Part shown: piece by piece, positions 33,935 to 41,760 of the stretch
How the letters are laid out: every line of letters begins with the position of its first letter
Numbering within the stretch: position 1 is the first letter of the stretch
Assembly (NCBI GenBank): GCA_000634195.1
Contig: JFLT01000151.1
Location: 1-64,000, forward strand
Direction of reading: 5' to 3'
Length of the DNA stretch: 64,000 nucleotides
Origin: Prochlorococcus sp. scB243_495D8
Lineage (GTDB): Bacteria; Cyanobacteriota; Cyanobacteriia; PCC-6307; Cyanobiaceae
Notes under the pieces: generated by a model
What the model was told of the DNA's origin: nothing
Databases searched by the model: none
Seen by the model: only the letters and a program-made list of their open reading frames with translations
Program-made: the position numbers and the translations under genes

Positions 33935-34705
33935 ATGAAAGAAATTGGAGAGATAAAGTCAAATATATATAAAATAGCTGCTGTTACAGATAGAGGTCAA
34001 AGATTAAATAAATTAATTTCTCCTATGTATGAGGAAAAAGCTAATGAAATGGATAAATTGATTGATGCTCTTAAGGACTTTAGTTTTGAAATGTCAGAAG
34101 AATTATTGTCTGGAGAGTGGGAATTGATTTTTTCTAATGTTGAATTATTTCGAAGTTCTCCTTTCTTCCTTGCTATTGAAAAGGCATTAAATGATGAATT
34201 TAAAAGTAATCTTTTTTTTAAATTACATCAATTGCAAGTAGGATCCTTTGGCATATCAACTATTGGGAGAATTGCTCAAAAGATTGATTTTGAAAAAAAA
34301 GAATTTATATCTACTTTTGACACTACAATATTTGGGCTCACAACAATTCCTATCTTGGGTTGGTTCAAACTATTGCCTACTTTTGGTGGAAGAGTAATAA
34401 CCGTAGCAAGTGATTTAGTTTTAAGAAATAATTTACTTGATATGAACTTACAAAAGACAAAAGTTTCCAAAGTTGATGGACTTAATAAGATTCCATTATT
34501 TAGTGAATTACTTATGGATAGATGGTATCCAGTTAAAGAGGTATGGAATAAGTTACCTTGGAATAAAAAATCGCCAAATTGCCAGGTTTCAATTGTATAT
34601 TTAGACGATGAAATGAGAATTATGCAGGATATGTATGGGTCTATTTTTATTTATATAAGGCCTTCAATTTCCTTGTTGAATTCAAATAAAATCTCTAATA
34701 ATTAA
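33935..34705 (+). CDS. PAP/fibrillin family protein (second copy)
   Basis: 256 aa. Fibrillin signature strand LSGEWELIFSNVELFRSSPF at about 67-86, a central barrel segment, and the C-terminal EMRIMQDMYGSIFIYIRP, equivalent to the RICRGDKGTLFVL strand of the smaller paralogue but with MQDMYG in place of RGDKG. Longer and more divergent than the protein at 30960-31502. Thylakoid or lipid association is inferred. Confidence 0.8.
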   Translation: MKEIGEIKSNIYKIAAVTDRGQRLNKLISPMYEEKANEMDKLIDALKDFSFEMSEELLSGEWELIFSNVELFRSSPFFLAIEKALNDEFKSNLFFKLHQLQVGSFGISTIGRIAQKIDFEKKEFISTFDTTIFGLTTIPILGWFKLLPTFGGRVITVASDLVLRNNLLDMNLQKTKVSKVDGLNKIPLFSELLMDRWYPVKEVWNKLPWNKKSPNCQVSIVYLDDEMRIMQDMYGSIFIYIRPSISLLNSNKISNN

Positions 34706-34810
34706 TTAAAAAACTGAATAATAATTTTATAATCTATAGAAAAAACCATAAAAAATTTATTTTAAATATTAATTAATAAAAACATCTCACATCTTAAATA
34801 CAAATAGGTT

Positions 34811-34827
34811 ATGTTCATAATGAACAT
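34811..34827. promoter_or_regulatory. Perfect 17-bp palindrome before the TM2 gene
   Basis: ATGTTCAT-A-ATGAACAT is an exact palindrome with a single central base, 9 nt before the ATG at 34837. The loop is too short for a hairpin, so an operator is the better reading. A half-site TTATGTTCATAAT recurs at about 36787 upstream of the OsmC gene. Confidence 0.5.
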
Positions 34828-34836
34828 TTTTTCATT

Positions 34837-35151
34837 ATGCTTAGAAATCAAGAAAAAAATTCAGTTGTTAGAGGAATATTCCTAATAGGAGGTTGGGGCT
34901 TAGGTCTAGACAGATTCTACGAAGGAGATAAAAAAGGTGGCTTTTTATCAATCATTGGTTGGAGCATCACATTTTTTAGCTTTATATTTCTTAAATGTTC
35001 AGGTTATGAATATGTTGAGGGTGTGAAAAATTATTCAAATTATTCTCCTAACCCTTTAATTGTATTACCTTTACTGGCAGGAGCATATGGTGGCTTTCTA
35101 ATAATTAAGAAGGCATTTAGATTAGCAAAACAATTTGAGAATGCTGAATAA
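34837..35151 (+). CDS. TM2 domain protein
   Basis: 104 aa. The TM2 hallmark GGWGLGLDRFYEGDKKGGFL, in which a Gly-rich span ends in the DRFY motif, is clear; two further hydrophobic stretches follow (LSIIGWSITFFSFIFL and LIVLPLLAGAYGGFLI). TM2 proteins are small membrane proteins of unknown biochemical role. Confidence 0.8.
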   Translation: MLRNQEKNSVVRGIFLIGGWGLGLDRFYEGDKKGGFLSIIGWSITFFSFIFLKCSGYEYVEGVKNYSNYSPNPLIVLPLLAGAYGGFLIIKKAFRLAKQFENAE

Positions 35152-35169
35152 TACTACCAGCAGTTAAAT

Positions 35170-35331
35170 TCAAGATAATAATCCAGATCCTTTCAAATAA
35201 AATTTAAATAAAAGAATCACTAAAAGGTTCACTATTGCTAAGGCTACTAAACCATTTCTGTTTTTTACATCTAATTTCTTGACTAAATTAGAAAGATAAA
35301 CTACTGGATTTTCTGGCTCTTTATTATCCAA
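35170..35331 (-). CDS. Small single-span membrane protein, 53 aa
   Basis: TTG start (no ATG available): polar head DNKEPENPVVYLSNLVKKLD, basic VKNRNG, then a span LVALAIVNLLVILLF. Similar in layout to the neighbour at 35428-35802, with a polar head and C-terminal span. Moderate support. Confidence 0.5.
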   Translation of the reverse strand: MDNKEPENPVVYLSNLVKKLDVKNRNGLVALAIVNLLVILLFKFYLKGSGLLS

Positions 35332-35427
35332 ATTTTATTTAAATATTAATTTGACAAGAAAATATCACAGTTTCATTTGAAGAATCAAAATTGTAAAGAT
35401 GAATATCCAAAAAGAAATAAATAATTT

Positions 35428-35802
35428 TTAACCCATAATTCCAGCATTTCTTAAAAACGCTTTACCCATATTGCCAATTACAAAAAATAGAGACAGATTA
35501 ATTAAAAGGACTATTAATAATGCCAACATTTTATAGTTTGGATTAGTTGAAATGCCATCAAATCCATTATTAAGAAATCTTTTAAAAAGTGATTTGTCAA
35601 TTTTTAGTTTTTGTTGCTCATAATCAAGTTTTACTTTTTCTTCTAAAGAATCTTGATTACTTGCTTTCTCTAAAAATTCTGTAAATGCCTTAACATTTTC
35701 TTCTTTTTTATTCCCCTCATTAGGACCTTTATTGTCTTCATTCAAATTGGGGGACGATTCGATTGAATTATTTTCCTCAGGATTAAGTTTTGAATCTTCC
35801 AA
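35428..35802 (-). CDS. Acidic protein with C-terminal span, 124 aa
   Basis: TTG start. A long disordered acidic/Asn head, then a helical region (AFTEFLEKASNQDSLEEKVK), then a span MLALLIVLLINLSLFFVIG. Tail-anchored layout. A terminator-like hairpin on the same strand lies about 40 nt upstream of its start. Function unknown. Confidence 0.55.
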   Translation of the reverse strand: MEDSKLNPEENNSIESSPNLNEDNKGPNEGNKKEENVKAFTEFLEKASNQDSLEEKVKLDYEQQKLKIDKSLFKRFLNNGFDGISTNPNYKMLALLIVLLINLSLFFVIGNMGKAFLRNAGIMG

Positions 35803-35836
35803 ATTAATAGTAAATGCTAGGAGTATATTACACCAT

Positions 35837-35871
35837 AAAAAAAACCCACTCGATCAATTGAAGAGAGGGTT
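35837..35871 (-). terminator. Minus-strand terminator-like hairpin
   Basis: AACCC-A-CTC (35843-35851) pairs with GAG-A-GGGTT (35863-35871). On the minus strand it ends in eight T residues. No gene ends here; it may close a short RNA of about 100 nt or attenuate the gene at 35802. Confidence 0.5.
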
Positions 35872-35982
35872 AGCTAAGGTTAAAGTTCTTATCTTGATAA
35901 TAATTTATTTTAATTAAATTTGCGGTTATAGCATAAAAAAGTTTTAATTTAGATTATATTCAAGTTGATTTCTTTCGTGCAC

Positions 35983-36189
35983 ATGTTAGATGCGAATACT
36001 AAAAAAGCATGTAAAGATGATCCCTCAATAAGAGAAATAAAAATTAGAAATATAGAACATGCTATTGATCAAGCAGAATTGATGATAAAAGAATCAAAAA
36101 TGAGCCAAGAAGAATTAATCTTTTTAAAAAGAAAAATAGCGGACTCAAGACAAGATTTAGAGATACTCTATTTAATGAAAATTCAATGA
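35983..36189 (+). CDS. Small helical protein, 68 aa
   Basis: ATG 35983 (MLDANTKKACKDDPSIREIK) chosen over TTG 35965. Two long amphipathic helices, each rich in Glu/Lys (HAIDQAELMIKESKMSQEEL, LKRKIADSRQDLEIL), suggest a helical hairpin or coiled coil. Soluble. Function unknown. Confidence 0.6.
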   Translation: MLDANTKKACKDDPSIREIKIRNIEHAIDQAELMIKESKMSQEELIFLKRKIADSRQDLEILYLMKIQ

Positions 36190-36304
36190 ATATAAATTTG
36201 TTAATCGTTAAAAGGATTGAATTTATACAAAGATAATTAATTTGTATATTTGAAGACTTATAAAGTTTAAAGGGAATGTAATTATTTGTATAAAGGTTCT
36301 ATTT

Positions 36305-36406
36305 ATGTCTAAAAATAATCTATATATACCTTTAAAGGTTGTTCCATACATCTTCATTTCAATTACTGCCATAGCAATAACAGCAGCTACATATGTAATT
36401 ACTTAG
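36305..36406 (+). CDS. Single-span mini membrane protein, 33 aa
   Basis: MSKNNLYIPLKVVPYIFISI followed by TAIAITAATYVIT: short basic head, one span, no tail. No name can be given. Confidence 0.5.
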   Translation: MSKNNLYIPLKVVPYIFISITAIAITAATYVIT

Positions 36407-36470
36407 TTCTATAAGCTATGTAAAGTTTTTAGATATTAAGTAAATTAAAATATTTGTAATAACTAATTGT

Positions 36471-36713
36471 ATGAATAAATTCAAAATAGCAATTTTTACA
36501 ATATCAATAATCATATTTTCCCTAATTGGGATTAAAAAATTAATTTATATAAATCAAGTTAAAGATATAAAAAATAAAGAAGAATCATTCTTAAATGAAT
36601 CTGTACGTGTTTTAAATGAATGTTTCGATCTAAAAAATAAAAATAAAAGAACTCTTAATAAATCAATTGAATTAATTGAGTATTGCTTAGAGGAATATGG
36701 ATATAAAAACTGA
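36471..36713 (+). CDS. Small membrane-anchored protein, 80 aa
   Basis: N-terminal span (FKIAIFTISIIIFSLIGI), then a charged helical region with two Cys (LNECFDLK and EYCLEEYG). It could be an anchored, exported domain. Family unknown. Confidence 0.5.
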   Translation: MNKFKIAIFTISIIIFSLIGIKKLIYINQVKDIKNKEESFLNESVRVLNECFDLKNKNKRTLNKSIELIEYCLEEYGYKN

Positions 36714-36838
36714 TTTCAAAACTTGAATGATGAATTTCCTTAATACTCCACTATTATGCAAAAAAATTTTCTAATCAATAATCTTGTTATGTTCATAATT
36801 TTTTATTAATAATATTTTCCTAATTTAATTTTTTTAAA

Positions 36839-37246
36839 ATGACTAAAGTTAAATGTTCTTATTTAGGAAATTTAAACTGTGAGGCTATTCATCTACAATC
36901 TGGAAGTCTTATTAGAACTGATGCACCTTTGGATCACTGCGGTAAAGGTGAAAGTTTTTCCCCAACTGATTTATTAGCAACATCTCTAGGTACTTGCCTG
37001 CTAACCATCATGGCAATCAAAGCCAAATCGGAAGGATTTGATTTGAAAGGTATATATTTAAATATTGAAAAAGTAATGACACAAAATAGCGAGAGGAAGA
37101 TAAAAGAACTAATAATAGATATTTTCATACCTGAGAGCACTTCTAATGAAACTATTGATTTTTTGAAAAAAGCTTCCAAAGAATGTCCAGTTACAAGAAA
37201 TTTATCTCAAGAAATAGATATTAAAATTAGTTGGCATCATGAATAA
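36839..37246 (+). CDS. OsmC family peroxide-stress protein
   Basis: 135 aa. OsmC/Ohr fold with the two redox cysteines in place: Cys53 in LGTCLLTIMA and Cys116 in KECPVTRNL. The SPTDLLATSLGTC helix is the family signature. These enzymes reduce organic hydroperoxides. Monocistronic; a palindrome half-site lies about 50 nt upstream. Confidence 0.88.
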   Translation: MTKVKCSYLGNLNCEAIHLQSGSLIRTDAPLDHCGKGESFSPTDLLATSLGTCLLTIMAIKAKSEGFDLKGIYLNIEKVMTQNSERKIKELIIDIFIPESTSNETIDFLKKASKECPVTRNLSQEIDIKISWHHE

Positions 37247-37276
37247 ATCTCAAAAATAGTAATTACATAAAAAATA

Positions 37277-37387
37277 ATGAAGGACTTTATTGGAATAATC
37301 ATTCTTTTATTTGGAATATATGTAATGACAGACTTGGCATTAAAGACTAGGTATACAAGGAAAAGACTTTCAAAAGGAAAAAAATAA
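37277..37387 (+). CDS. Single-span mini membrane protein, 36 aa
   Basis: MKDFIGIIILLFGIYVMTDL, one span, then a strongly basic tail (KTRYTRKRLSKGKK), which fixes the C-terminus in the cytoplasm. Follows OsmC by 30 nt. Function unknown. Confidence 0.5.
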   Translation: MKDFIGIIILLFGIYVMTDLALKTRYTRKRLSKGKK

Positions 37388-37462
37388 ATCCTATAATTTT
37401 TAATATTGCAGATTAAGGAAATAGATTTATTTTTGTATTGAGAATTAAGGCATATTTTAGTT

Positions 37463-37747
37463 TTATTTTTTTACTATTTTTTGGTCAATCAAACTAATCA
37501 AAGGGATCATGAAATTTACATTTATTCCAACAGTGCACCATGTATAAATAATAAGAAAAAATATTTTTATAAATAAATTAGGGGGTAAGGTGAAAAATAT
37601 TTTGAAAAACCCTCCAATAAATAATACCAATATTCCAATTTGCAAAAGACCTTTTATTATCCATTTAACTCCATTTTTTTTAATATTTATATAAAACCAG
37701 AAAAAAACAAAACTAGATAACAATAAATATATAAAATTTATGATCAT
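37463..37747 (-). CDS. Membrane protein, 94 aa
   Basis: Three hydrophobic segments (FIYLLLSSFVFFWFYI, LLQIGILVLFIGGFFKIFF, IFFLIIYTWCTVGINV) and a basic first loop (KKNGVKWIIKG). Family unknown. Confidence 0.55.
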   Translation of the reverse strand: MIINFIYLLLSSFVFFWFYINIKKNGVKWIIKGLLQIGILVLFIGGFFKIFFTLPPNLFIKIFFLIIYTWCTVGINVNFMIPLISLIDQKIVKK

Positions 37748-37885
37748 CTTTTCAGAGAAAATCTAATAAATTTGCCATTATTAAAGCATGATGACAATTA
37801 TCACTTTTTTATCTACTAATTTTTTTTTAAAATGGAAAAGTTATACAAAAAACAATAAAAATAAATTATTTTTTTACTTTTTATC

Positions 37886-38269
37886 TTAAAACATTTTAGA
37901 TTTTAGTGAATCAACTCTTTTTTGATTCACTCCCAAATCACTTTCTCCAACTCTTGATTCTGATCTTATTGATAAGATGTTTGATTCAGGTAGAAAGGAT
38001 ACTTCTAAGTCGTCTACATACTTCATCCATTTACTGGTTGCCTCAGCATGAAGATAATCGCCATCTATTTCTACAATCTCAGTTCTTGGAGTGTTTTCGA
38101 TAAATGTTTTAATCTCTTCAAAAGGTTTCTCAATATTATTAACCTCCCATTCTTCTAGTACACAATGAGCAATCTCTACACAAGGTTTTAGTTCTATATG
38201 TGAGGCAAATGATGAAGAAGGGAATAAAAAGCTTGTGCAAATTAAAATTGTTAAAAAAAGTATTTTCAT
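37886..38269 (-). CDS. Exported DUF1499 protein
   Basis: 127 aa. Signal peptide MKILFLTILICTSFLFPSSS. The mature domain matches DUF1499: ENTPRTEIVEIDGDYLHAEA, VDDLEVSFLPESNILSIRS, and the SRVGESDLGVNQKRVD signature. A pair of Cys (PCVEIAHCV) precedes it. Found in cyanobacteria and chloroplast lumens; function unknown. Confidence 0.82.
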   Translation of the reverse strand: MKILFLTILICTSFLFPSSSFASHIELKPCVEIAHCVLEEWEVNNIEKPFEEIKTFIENTPRTEIVEIDGDYLHAEATSKWMKYVDDLEVSFLPESNILSIRSESRVGESDLGVNQKRVDSLKSKMF

Positions 38270-38394
38270 TAACAGAAGTATTTAACGAACCATAATCTAA
38301 CGAATTAAATTACTAATTTGTAATGACGTATCTAATTATTTTGGAAGAAAGCATATATGTTTTTATATTCAGAATTTAATATGTATTTCTAAAA

Positions 38395-38490
38395 ATACAA
38401 AAAAAAGATCCCTCAAAGAGAGATCTTTTAAAATTGATTTATATCAAGTGTTTCCTTGTTTCCACTGAAATAAATCAATTTCTCCTACAC
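38395..38490 (-). ncRNA. Yfr2-family-like small RNA
   Basis: Minus strand. A long stem (arms 38431-38450 and 38463-38481, AAATTGATTTAT with ATAAATCAATTT, then CA-GTG with CAC-TTG) carries the loop GAAACAAGGAAA. In context it reads GTGGAAACAAGGAAACAC, the tandem GGAAACA motif I recall as the hallmark of cyanobacterial Yfr2-5 RNAs. A terminator (AAAAGATC...GATCTTTT followed by eight T) ends it at about 38397. A -10-like TATTAA on the minus strand (38497-38502) would start an RNA of about 95 nt. Confidence 0.75.
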
Positions 38491-38565
38491 ACACACTTAA
38501 TATCACACTTAATTTCAAAATATGTAATGCCTAATATACCTCTATCTCAACTGTCACATCGCAAA

Positions 38566-38675
38566 AAATATAAAAAAGTACTCAAACATTGCGGACGAGT
38601 ACTTTTAAAGTTATCAGAAAAAAGTGTGTGAGGAGTTTCTGGTGTATTTAATTTACTCCGTAGGTAATTTAAAAG
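38566..38675 (-). ncRNA. Yfr1-like small RNA
   Basis: Minus strand. The 11-nt ACTCCTCACAC (38626-38636) equals the ultraconserved single-stranded motif I recall for Yfr1. It sits in a loop closed by CAGAAA/TTTCTG and is followed by a terminator: AAAAGTACTC/GAGTACTTTT (38574-38583 with 38597-38606) and a T-run. A -10-like TATACT (38681-38686, minus) sets an approximate start. It lies directly upstream of the Yfr2-like RNA. The usual Yfr1 neighbours (guaB/trxA, from memory) are absent, so orthology is not certain. Confidence 0.6.
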
Positions 38676-38759
38676 GCTACAGTATAAATTACTAATTATT
38701 TAAATCTTTCAGAAAAATTGGGCGTTGATGAAAAAAATAATCAAAAACATAAAAAATTC

Positions 38760-38894
38760 ATGAAAAGCATTTACAAAAAAATCATTTTTCTTATTTCGGC
38801 AATTGCTCTTTTTTCAGTAATAGTCGGTATTGTCAAATATTCGCTTACTTATATTGAAAATAATCCCGAAAAATACTTACCTACACAAAAGTAA
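38760..38894 (+). CDS. Small single-span membrane protein, 44 aa
   Basis: ATG 38760 (MKSIYKKIIFLISAIALFSV...). The frame continues upstream to TTG 38718, which would add a hydrophilic 14-residue head (GVDEKNNQKHKKF) and may be used. One span, then YSLTYIENNPEKYL. Function unknown. Confidence 0.5.
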   Translation: MKSIYKKIIFLISAIALFSVIVGIVKYSLTYIENNPEKYLPTQK

Positions 38895-38970
38895 GACAAA
38901 ATTAAGTATAAATTCACTTCAAAAAATCTATAAAGTGTCTTAAATATGTTCTACGTAGACAGCTTGAGTC

Positions 38971-39114
38971 ATGAAAATCAAAAATACTTCGGTTCTTAAT
39001 CAGAATAATATTCATTTAAGTCAATTCAAAAATAAGCATAAATATCAAATACTTGAGAATTACTGGAAGAAAAGAAAGAAAGAATGTGAAAAAAATCTTT
39101 CAAAATTTTGCTAA
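38971..39114 (+). CDS. Small basic protein, 47 aa
   Basis: Lys/Asn-rich: MKIKNTSVLNQNN... then YWKKRKKECEKNLSKFC with two Cys. Strongly basic, perhaps nucleic-acid binding, or a spurious AT-rich ORF. It precedes the next gene by 9 nt. Confidence 0.4.
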   Translation: MKIKNTSVLNQNNIHLSQFKNKHKYQILENYWKKRKKECEKNLSKFC

Positions 39115-39123
39115 CCGATAATT

Positions 39124-39372
39124 ATGAATTTTATTTTTTCTTTTTTATTAGCATCTGTGATGTGGGTACAAGTTCCACAGTGGGAAGCTGACTGGTCAAA
39201 ATGTGCTGTAGATGTTCCCGATTCATCATGTCACTGGTACGTAGCTGCTCCCGATAATACGTTTGGTGAAGGATTTAATTGGGAAAACGCTCCTTGGTTT
39301 GATGCTAATGGATTACAGGATGTAGCTAAAATTGAGAAAGAATCTGTAGTAGAAAAACTTCAAAATAACTAA
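39124..39372 (+). CDS. Small Trp-rich protein with signal-like start, 82 aa
   Basis: MNFIFSFLLASVMWVQVPQW then ADWSKCAVDVPDSSCHWYVA with two Cys and several Trp. Looks like an exported or membrane-surface domain with a disulfide. GC-richer than its neighbours. Function unknown. Confidence 0.6.
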   Translation: MNFIFSFLLASVMWVQVPQWEADWSKCAVDVPDSSCHWYVAAPDNTFGEGFNWENAPWFDANGLQDVAKIEKESVVEKLQNN

Positions 39373-39455
39373 AGTTTCTATTTCATCAATTAACTTTTAA
39401 AAGTATTTAAATCTAGTTGCTTAGTGGTTAACTTTTGATTAATTAAAAAATTTTT

Positions 39456-39602
39456 ATGCGTTTCAAAGTAAGTCTCAAAAAAAATGGAAAGGAATTTGAT
39501 GAAGTTGTCATAGCTAATAATAAAAAAGAGGCTATGGAAGTAGCTTTAAAAAACAATCCAGAAGCTAAAGCATTAAACTCTGATTGGACATTTAAGATTT
39601 AA
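39456..39602 (+). CDS. Small soluble protein, 48 aa
   Basis: MRFKVSLKKNGKEFDEVVIA, helix NNKKEAMEVALKNNPEA, and C-terminal SDWTFKI: a compact beta-alpha-beta layout. Convergent with znuB, whose stop abuts its own. Likely real; family not recognised. Confidence 0.6.
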   Translation: MRFKVSLKKNGKEFDEVVIANNKKEAMEVALKNNPEAKALNSDWTFKI

Positions 39603-40388
39603 TTATTTGCGAAGTTTAGGAATCAAAAGAGATGCAACACAAATAACACTAATTGCAGGTCCAGGAGACAAATTAAAGACTATAGAGAGAATAAAGCCTA
39701 GAAGTGAAATACATAATCCAAAAAATGAAGACCTCATCATTGCAATTCTTAAACTATGAGCCTTATTTAGCCCTAATAGTGTTGGGGTAGAAAGAAGAGC
39801 AATTACAAGAATTACTCCCACTGCTGACATTGAACTAACAATTACTAATGCCGTTGTAAAACTTAAAGCAAGATTTAATAAAGAAACGTTTATACCACTC
39901 GCGGATGCACCTTCTGGATCTAATCCAACATAAACAACCTTTTCATATCCAAAAGTCATTAAAAGTATAAATACTAAAAAAGCAATTATTGTTCTCAGTA
40001 AATCTCCAAAATTTGCAGTCAATAAATCGCCAAATAATACTGCCTCCAAATCAATCCTTATTCCGAGTAAAGGGATTATAAGGACCCCAAATCCAAGCAT
40101 TCCAGCGAGAATAGTATTCATAACTGCTTCATAATTTTCACTTTTTCTATTAGTTAAACTTTCCGCAATTACTGAGCCCAGAAGACCACTTATAACACCA
40201 CCAATTGAGGGGTGAATTCCAAGCGCTAATGCGAGAGCAAGTCCAGGCAACACACAATGAGAGATTAAATTAACTTGTAATAATCTCTTATGAGTGATTA
40301 ATACAGTTCCCATAGCTGGGCATAAAATCCCGGAGAATATAGTTATTATTAATGGAACCAGCCACCAGTTGTTATTTATAAAAGACAT
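39603..40388 (-). CDS. znuB: Zinc ABC transporter permease ZnuB
   Basis: 261 aa, ABC-3 family, seven to eight spans. CPAMGTVLITHKRLLQVNLISHCVLPGLAL near the N-terminus and VYVGLDPEGASASGINVSLL are family signatures of ZnuB/MntB permeases. It starts 17 nt from zur on the opposite strand. With znuC and znuA nearby it completes a zinc importer. Confidence 0.9.
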   Translation of the reverse strand: MSFINNNWWLVPLIITIFSGILCPAMGTVLITHKRLLQVNLISHCVLPGLALALALGIHPSIGGVISGLLGSVIAESLTNRKSENYEAVMNTILAGMLGFGVLIIPLLGIRIDLEAVLFGDLLTANFGDLLRTIIAFLVFILLMTFGYEKVVYVGLDPEGASASGINVSLLNLALSFTTALVIVSSMSAVGVILVIALLSTPTLLGLNKAHSLRIAMMRSSFFGLCISLLGFILSIVFNLSPGPAISVICVASLLIPKLRK

Positions 40389-40405
40389 TATTCGAATGAT
40401 TCGGT

Positions 40406-40840
40406 ATGATCAAAAATACGGGACAAAAAAAGATTTCGGAAACAATGGTAACTAAGTCTGACATTACCAAAAGACAAGAACAACTTCTTGAAGAACTTAA
40501 TAAATGTGAGGATGAATTGACTGGTCAAGAGTTGCATAGACAATTGATTGAAAGCGGAAAAGCTATGGGACTGACGACTGTTTACAGGAATCTTCAAGTT
40601 CTGATAAAACATGGCTTAATACGTTCTAGACATCTCCCAACTGGAGAGGTTCTGTACACTCCAGTAGACAGAGATATTCATCATTTGACCTGTGTTCAAT
40701 GTGGTGAGACATCAAAAATGGAAGGATGCCCGGTAAAAGATATTCATACACCCAAAACAAATCCAAAGAAATTCCAATTGTTGTTTCATACCCTCGAGTA
40801 TTTCGGGCTTTGCCAAAACTGTTATCAAGCTCAGAATTAA
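40406..40840 (+). CDS. zur: Fur-family zinc regulator Zur
   Basis: 144 aa from ATG 40406; a second ATG at 40445 (MVTKSDITKRQEQL) may be the real start. N-terminal winged helix (TTVYRNLQVLIKHGLI), then HHLTCVQCGETSKMEGCP and CQNCYQ, giving two CxxC pairs for the structural zinc. Its location between znuB and znuC, and the Zur-type palindrome upstream of znuA, support Zur rather than Fur or PerR. Confidence 0.88.
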   Translation: MIKNTGQKKISETMVTKSDITKRQEQLLEELNKCEDELTGQELHRQLIESGKAMGLTTVYRNLQVLIKHGLIRSRHLPTGEVLYTPVDRDIHHLTCVQCGETSKMEGCPVKDIHTPKTNPKKFQLLFHTLEYFGLCQNCYQAQN

Positions 40841-40853
40841 AAAGGAACATTCT

Positions 40854-41624
40854 CTAATCACAGAAATTATTTTCGTTTATAGAGCTAATGTTTATTGCCT
40901 CTAATTTATCTTGTATTTGGTCAGGACTACCAACTGCCAAAACACTTTTATCAAGAACGATTACTTGATCATAGTTATTTAAAGAATCGCCCCAATCATG
41001 GCTACTTACGAGCAAAGAAAGTCCGGCATCGGCAAGTTGACGAACAATTTTAAGAAAATCCTCCTTTGCAGGTGGGTCCAAAGCTGCACAAGGTTCATCT
41101 AAAAGAAATATTTTTGCCGGGGACATAAGAGTTTTTGCTAATAGAGCTCTTTGCTGCTGTCCTCCTGAAAGAGAATCGAGTCTTCTATTCGCCAAACTTG
41201 CAATGCCTACTCTCTGCATTGTCGCCTCTAATTCACAACATTTATTAATCCAAGAATTAGGATATGCTAGAAGAGTCTTAATTTGAAATGGGTTAATACT
41301 TCTTGATTTTGAATACTTTTTTTGACCAAGAGATACCAACTTTTCAACTGTAATTGGGAACTTCCAATTCATAGAACTTCTTTGAGGCATAAGTGCCACA
41401 AGAGCTCTAGATCTATATAAATTTTCACCATCAATTTTTATTTCGCCTTTATCTGGAGTATTTTGTCCTTGCAAAATTCTCAAAAGAGTTGATTTACCTG
41501 CGCCATTTGGGCCAACTAACGCTGTTAGAGTTCCAGGTTTAATCTCAACCGATACCTTATTCAAAACTGGCTTACTTTTTTTTGCGTATGCAAAGGTTAA
41601 ATTTTCAGCGACTAAAGTAGCCAT
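40854..41624 (-). CDS. znuC: Zinc ABC transporter ATPase ZnuC
   Basis: 256 aa. Walker A GPNGAGKST, signature LSGGQQQRALLAKTL, Walker B IFLLDEPCAALD, and switch His in LVSSHDWGDS. Manganese/zinc-type ATPase. Convergent with zur, divergent from znuA, so its promoter lies in the 41625-41760 gap with the Zur box. Confidence 0.9.
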   Translation of the reverse strand: MATLVAENLTFAYAKKSKPVLNKVSVEIKPGTLTALVGPNGAGKSTLLRILQGQNTPDKGEIKIDGENLYRSRALVALMPQRSSMNWKFPITVEKLVSLGQKKYSKSRSINPFQIKTLLAYPNSWINKCCELEATMQRVGIASLANRRLDSLSGGQQQRALLAKTLMSPAKIFLLDEPCAALDPPAKEDFLKIVRQLADAGLSLLVSSHDWGDSLNNYDQVIVLDKSVLAVGSPDQIQDKLEAINISSINENNFCD

Positions 41625-41662
41625 TAATTAATCTTTTAAAAAAGTCACTTTACAAGCTTACC

Positions 41663-41685
41663 AATAATACAAGTTGCGTATTATT
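41663..41685. promoter_or_regulatory. Inverted repeat upstream of znuC
   Basis: AATAATAC and GTATTATT are exact inverse complements around AAGTTGC. It lies about 39 nt upstream of the znuC start and may be a second operator or a transcript hairpin. Confidence 0.45.
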
Positions 41686-41723
41686 TTCATAACATTTGAT
41701 ACCTTCACTTGCCAGAGATAATG

Positions 41724-41740
41724 AAAATGATTATCATTTT
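41724..41740. promoter_or_regulatory. Zur/Fur-type box between znuC and znuA
   Basis: AAAATGAT-T-ATCATTTT, a perfect 17-bp palindrome 20 nt before the znuA ATG, centred on the AATGATTATCATT core typical of Fur-superfamily operators. With zur next door, zinc repression of both divergent genes is the natural reading. Confidence 0.8.
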
Positions 41741-41760
41741 TAAGTATTTAATTATTTTTC

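Noticed and set aside
34811..34850. Palindrome read as a terminator because of the following T-run
   Set aside because: The single-base centre leaves no loop, and the structure sits directly before a start codon; an operator is more likely.
37788..37889. Plus-strand ORF of 33 codons starting MMTIITFLST
   Set aside because: Phe/Lys/Asn-rich, low complexity, and its end overlaps the DUF1499 gene; it is probably chance in an AT-rich gap.
38434..38631. Plus-strand ORF of 65 aa
   Set aside because: It runs through two terminator-bearing small-RNA candidates on the other strand and has random composition.
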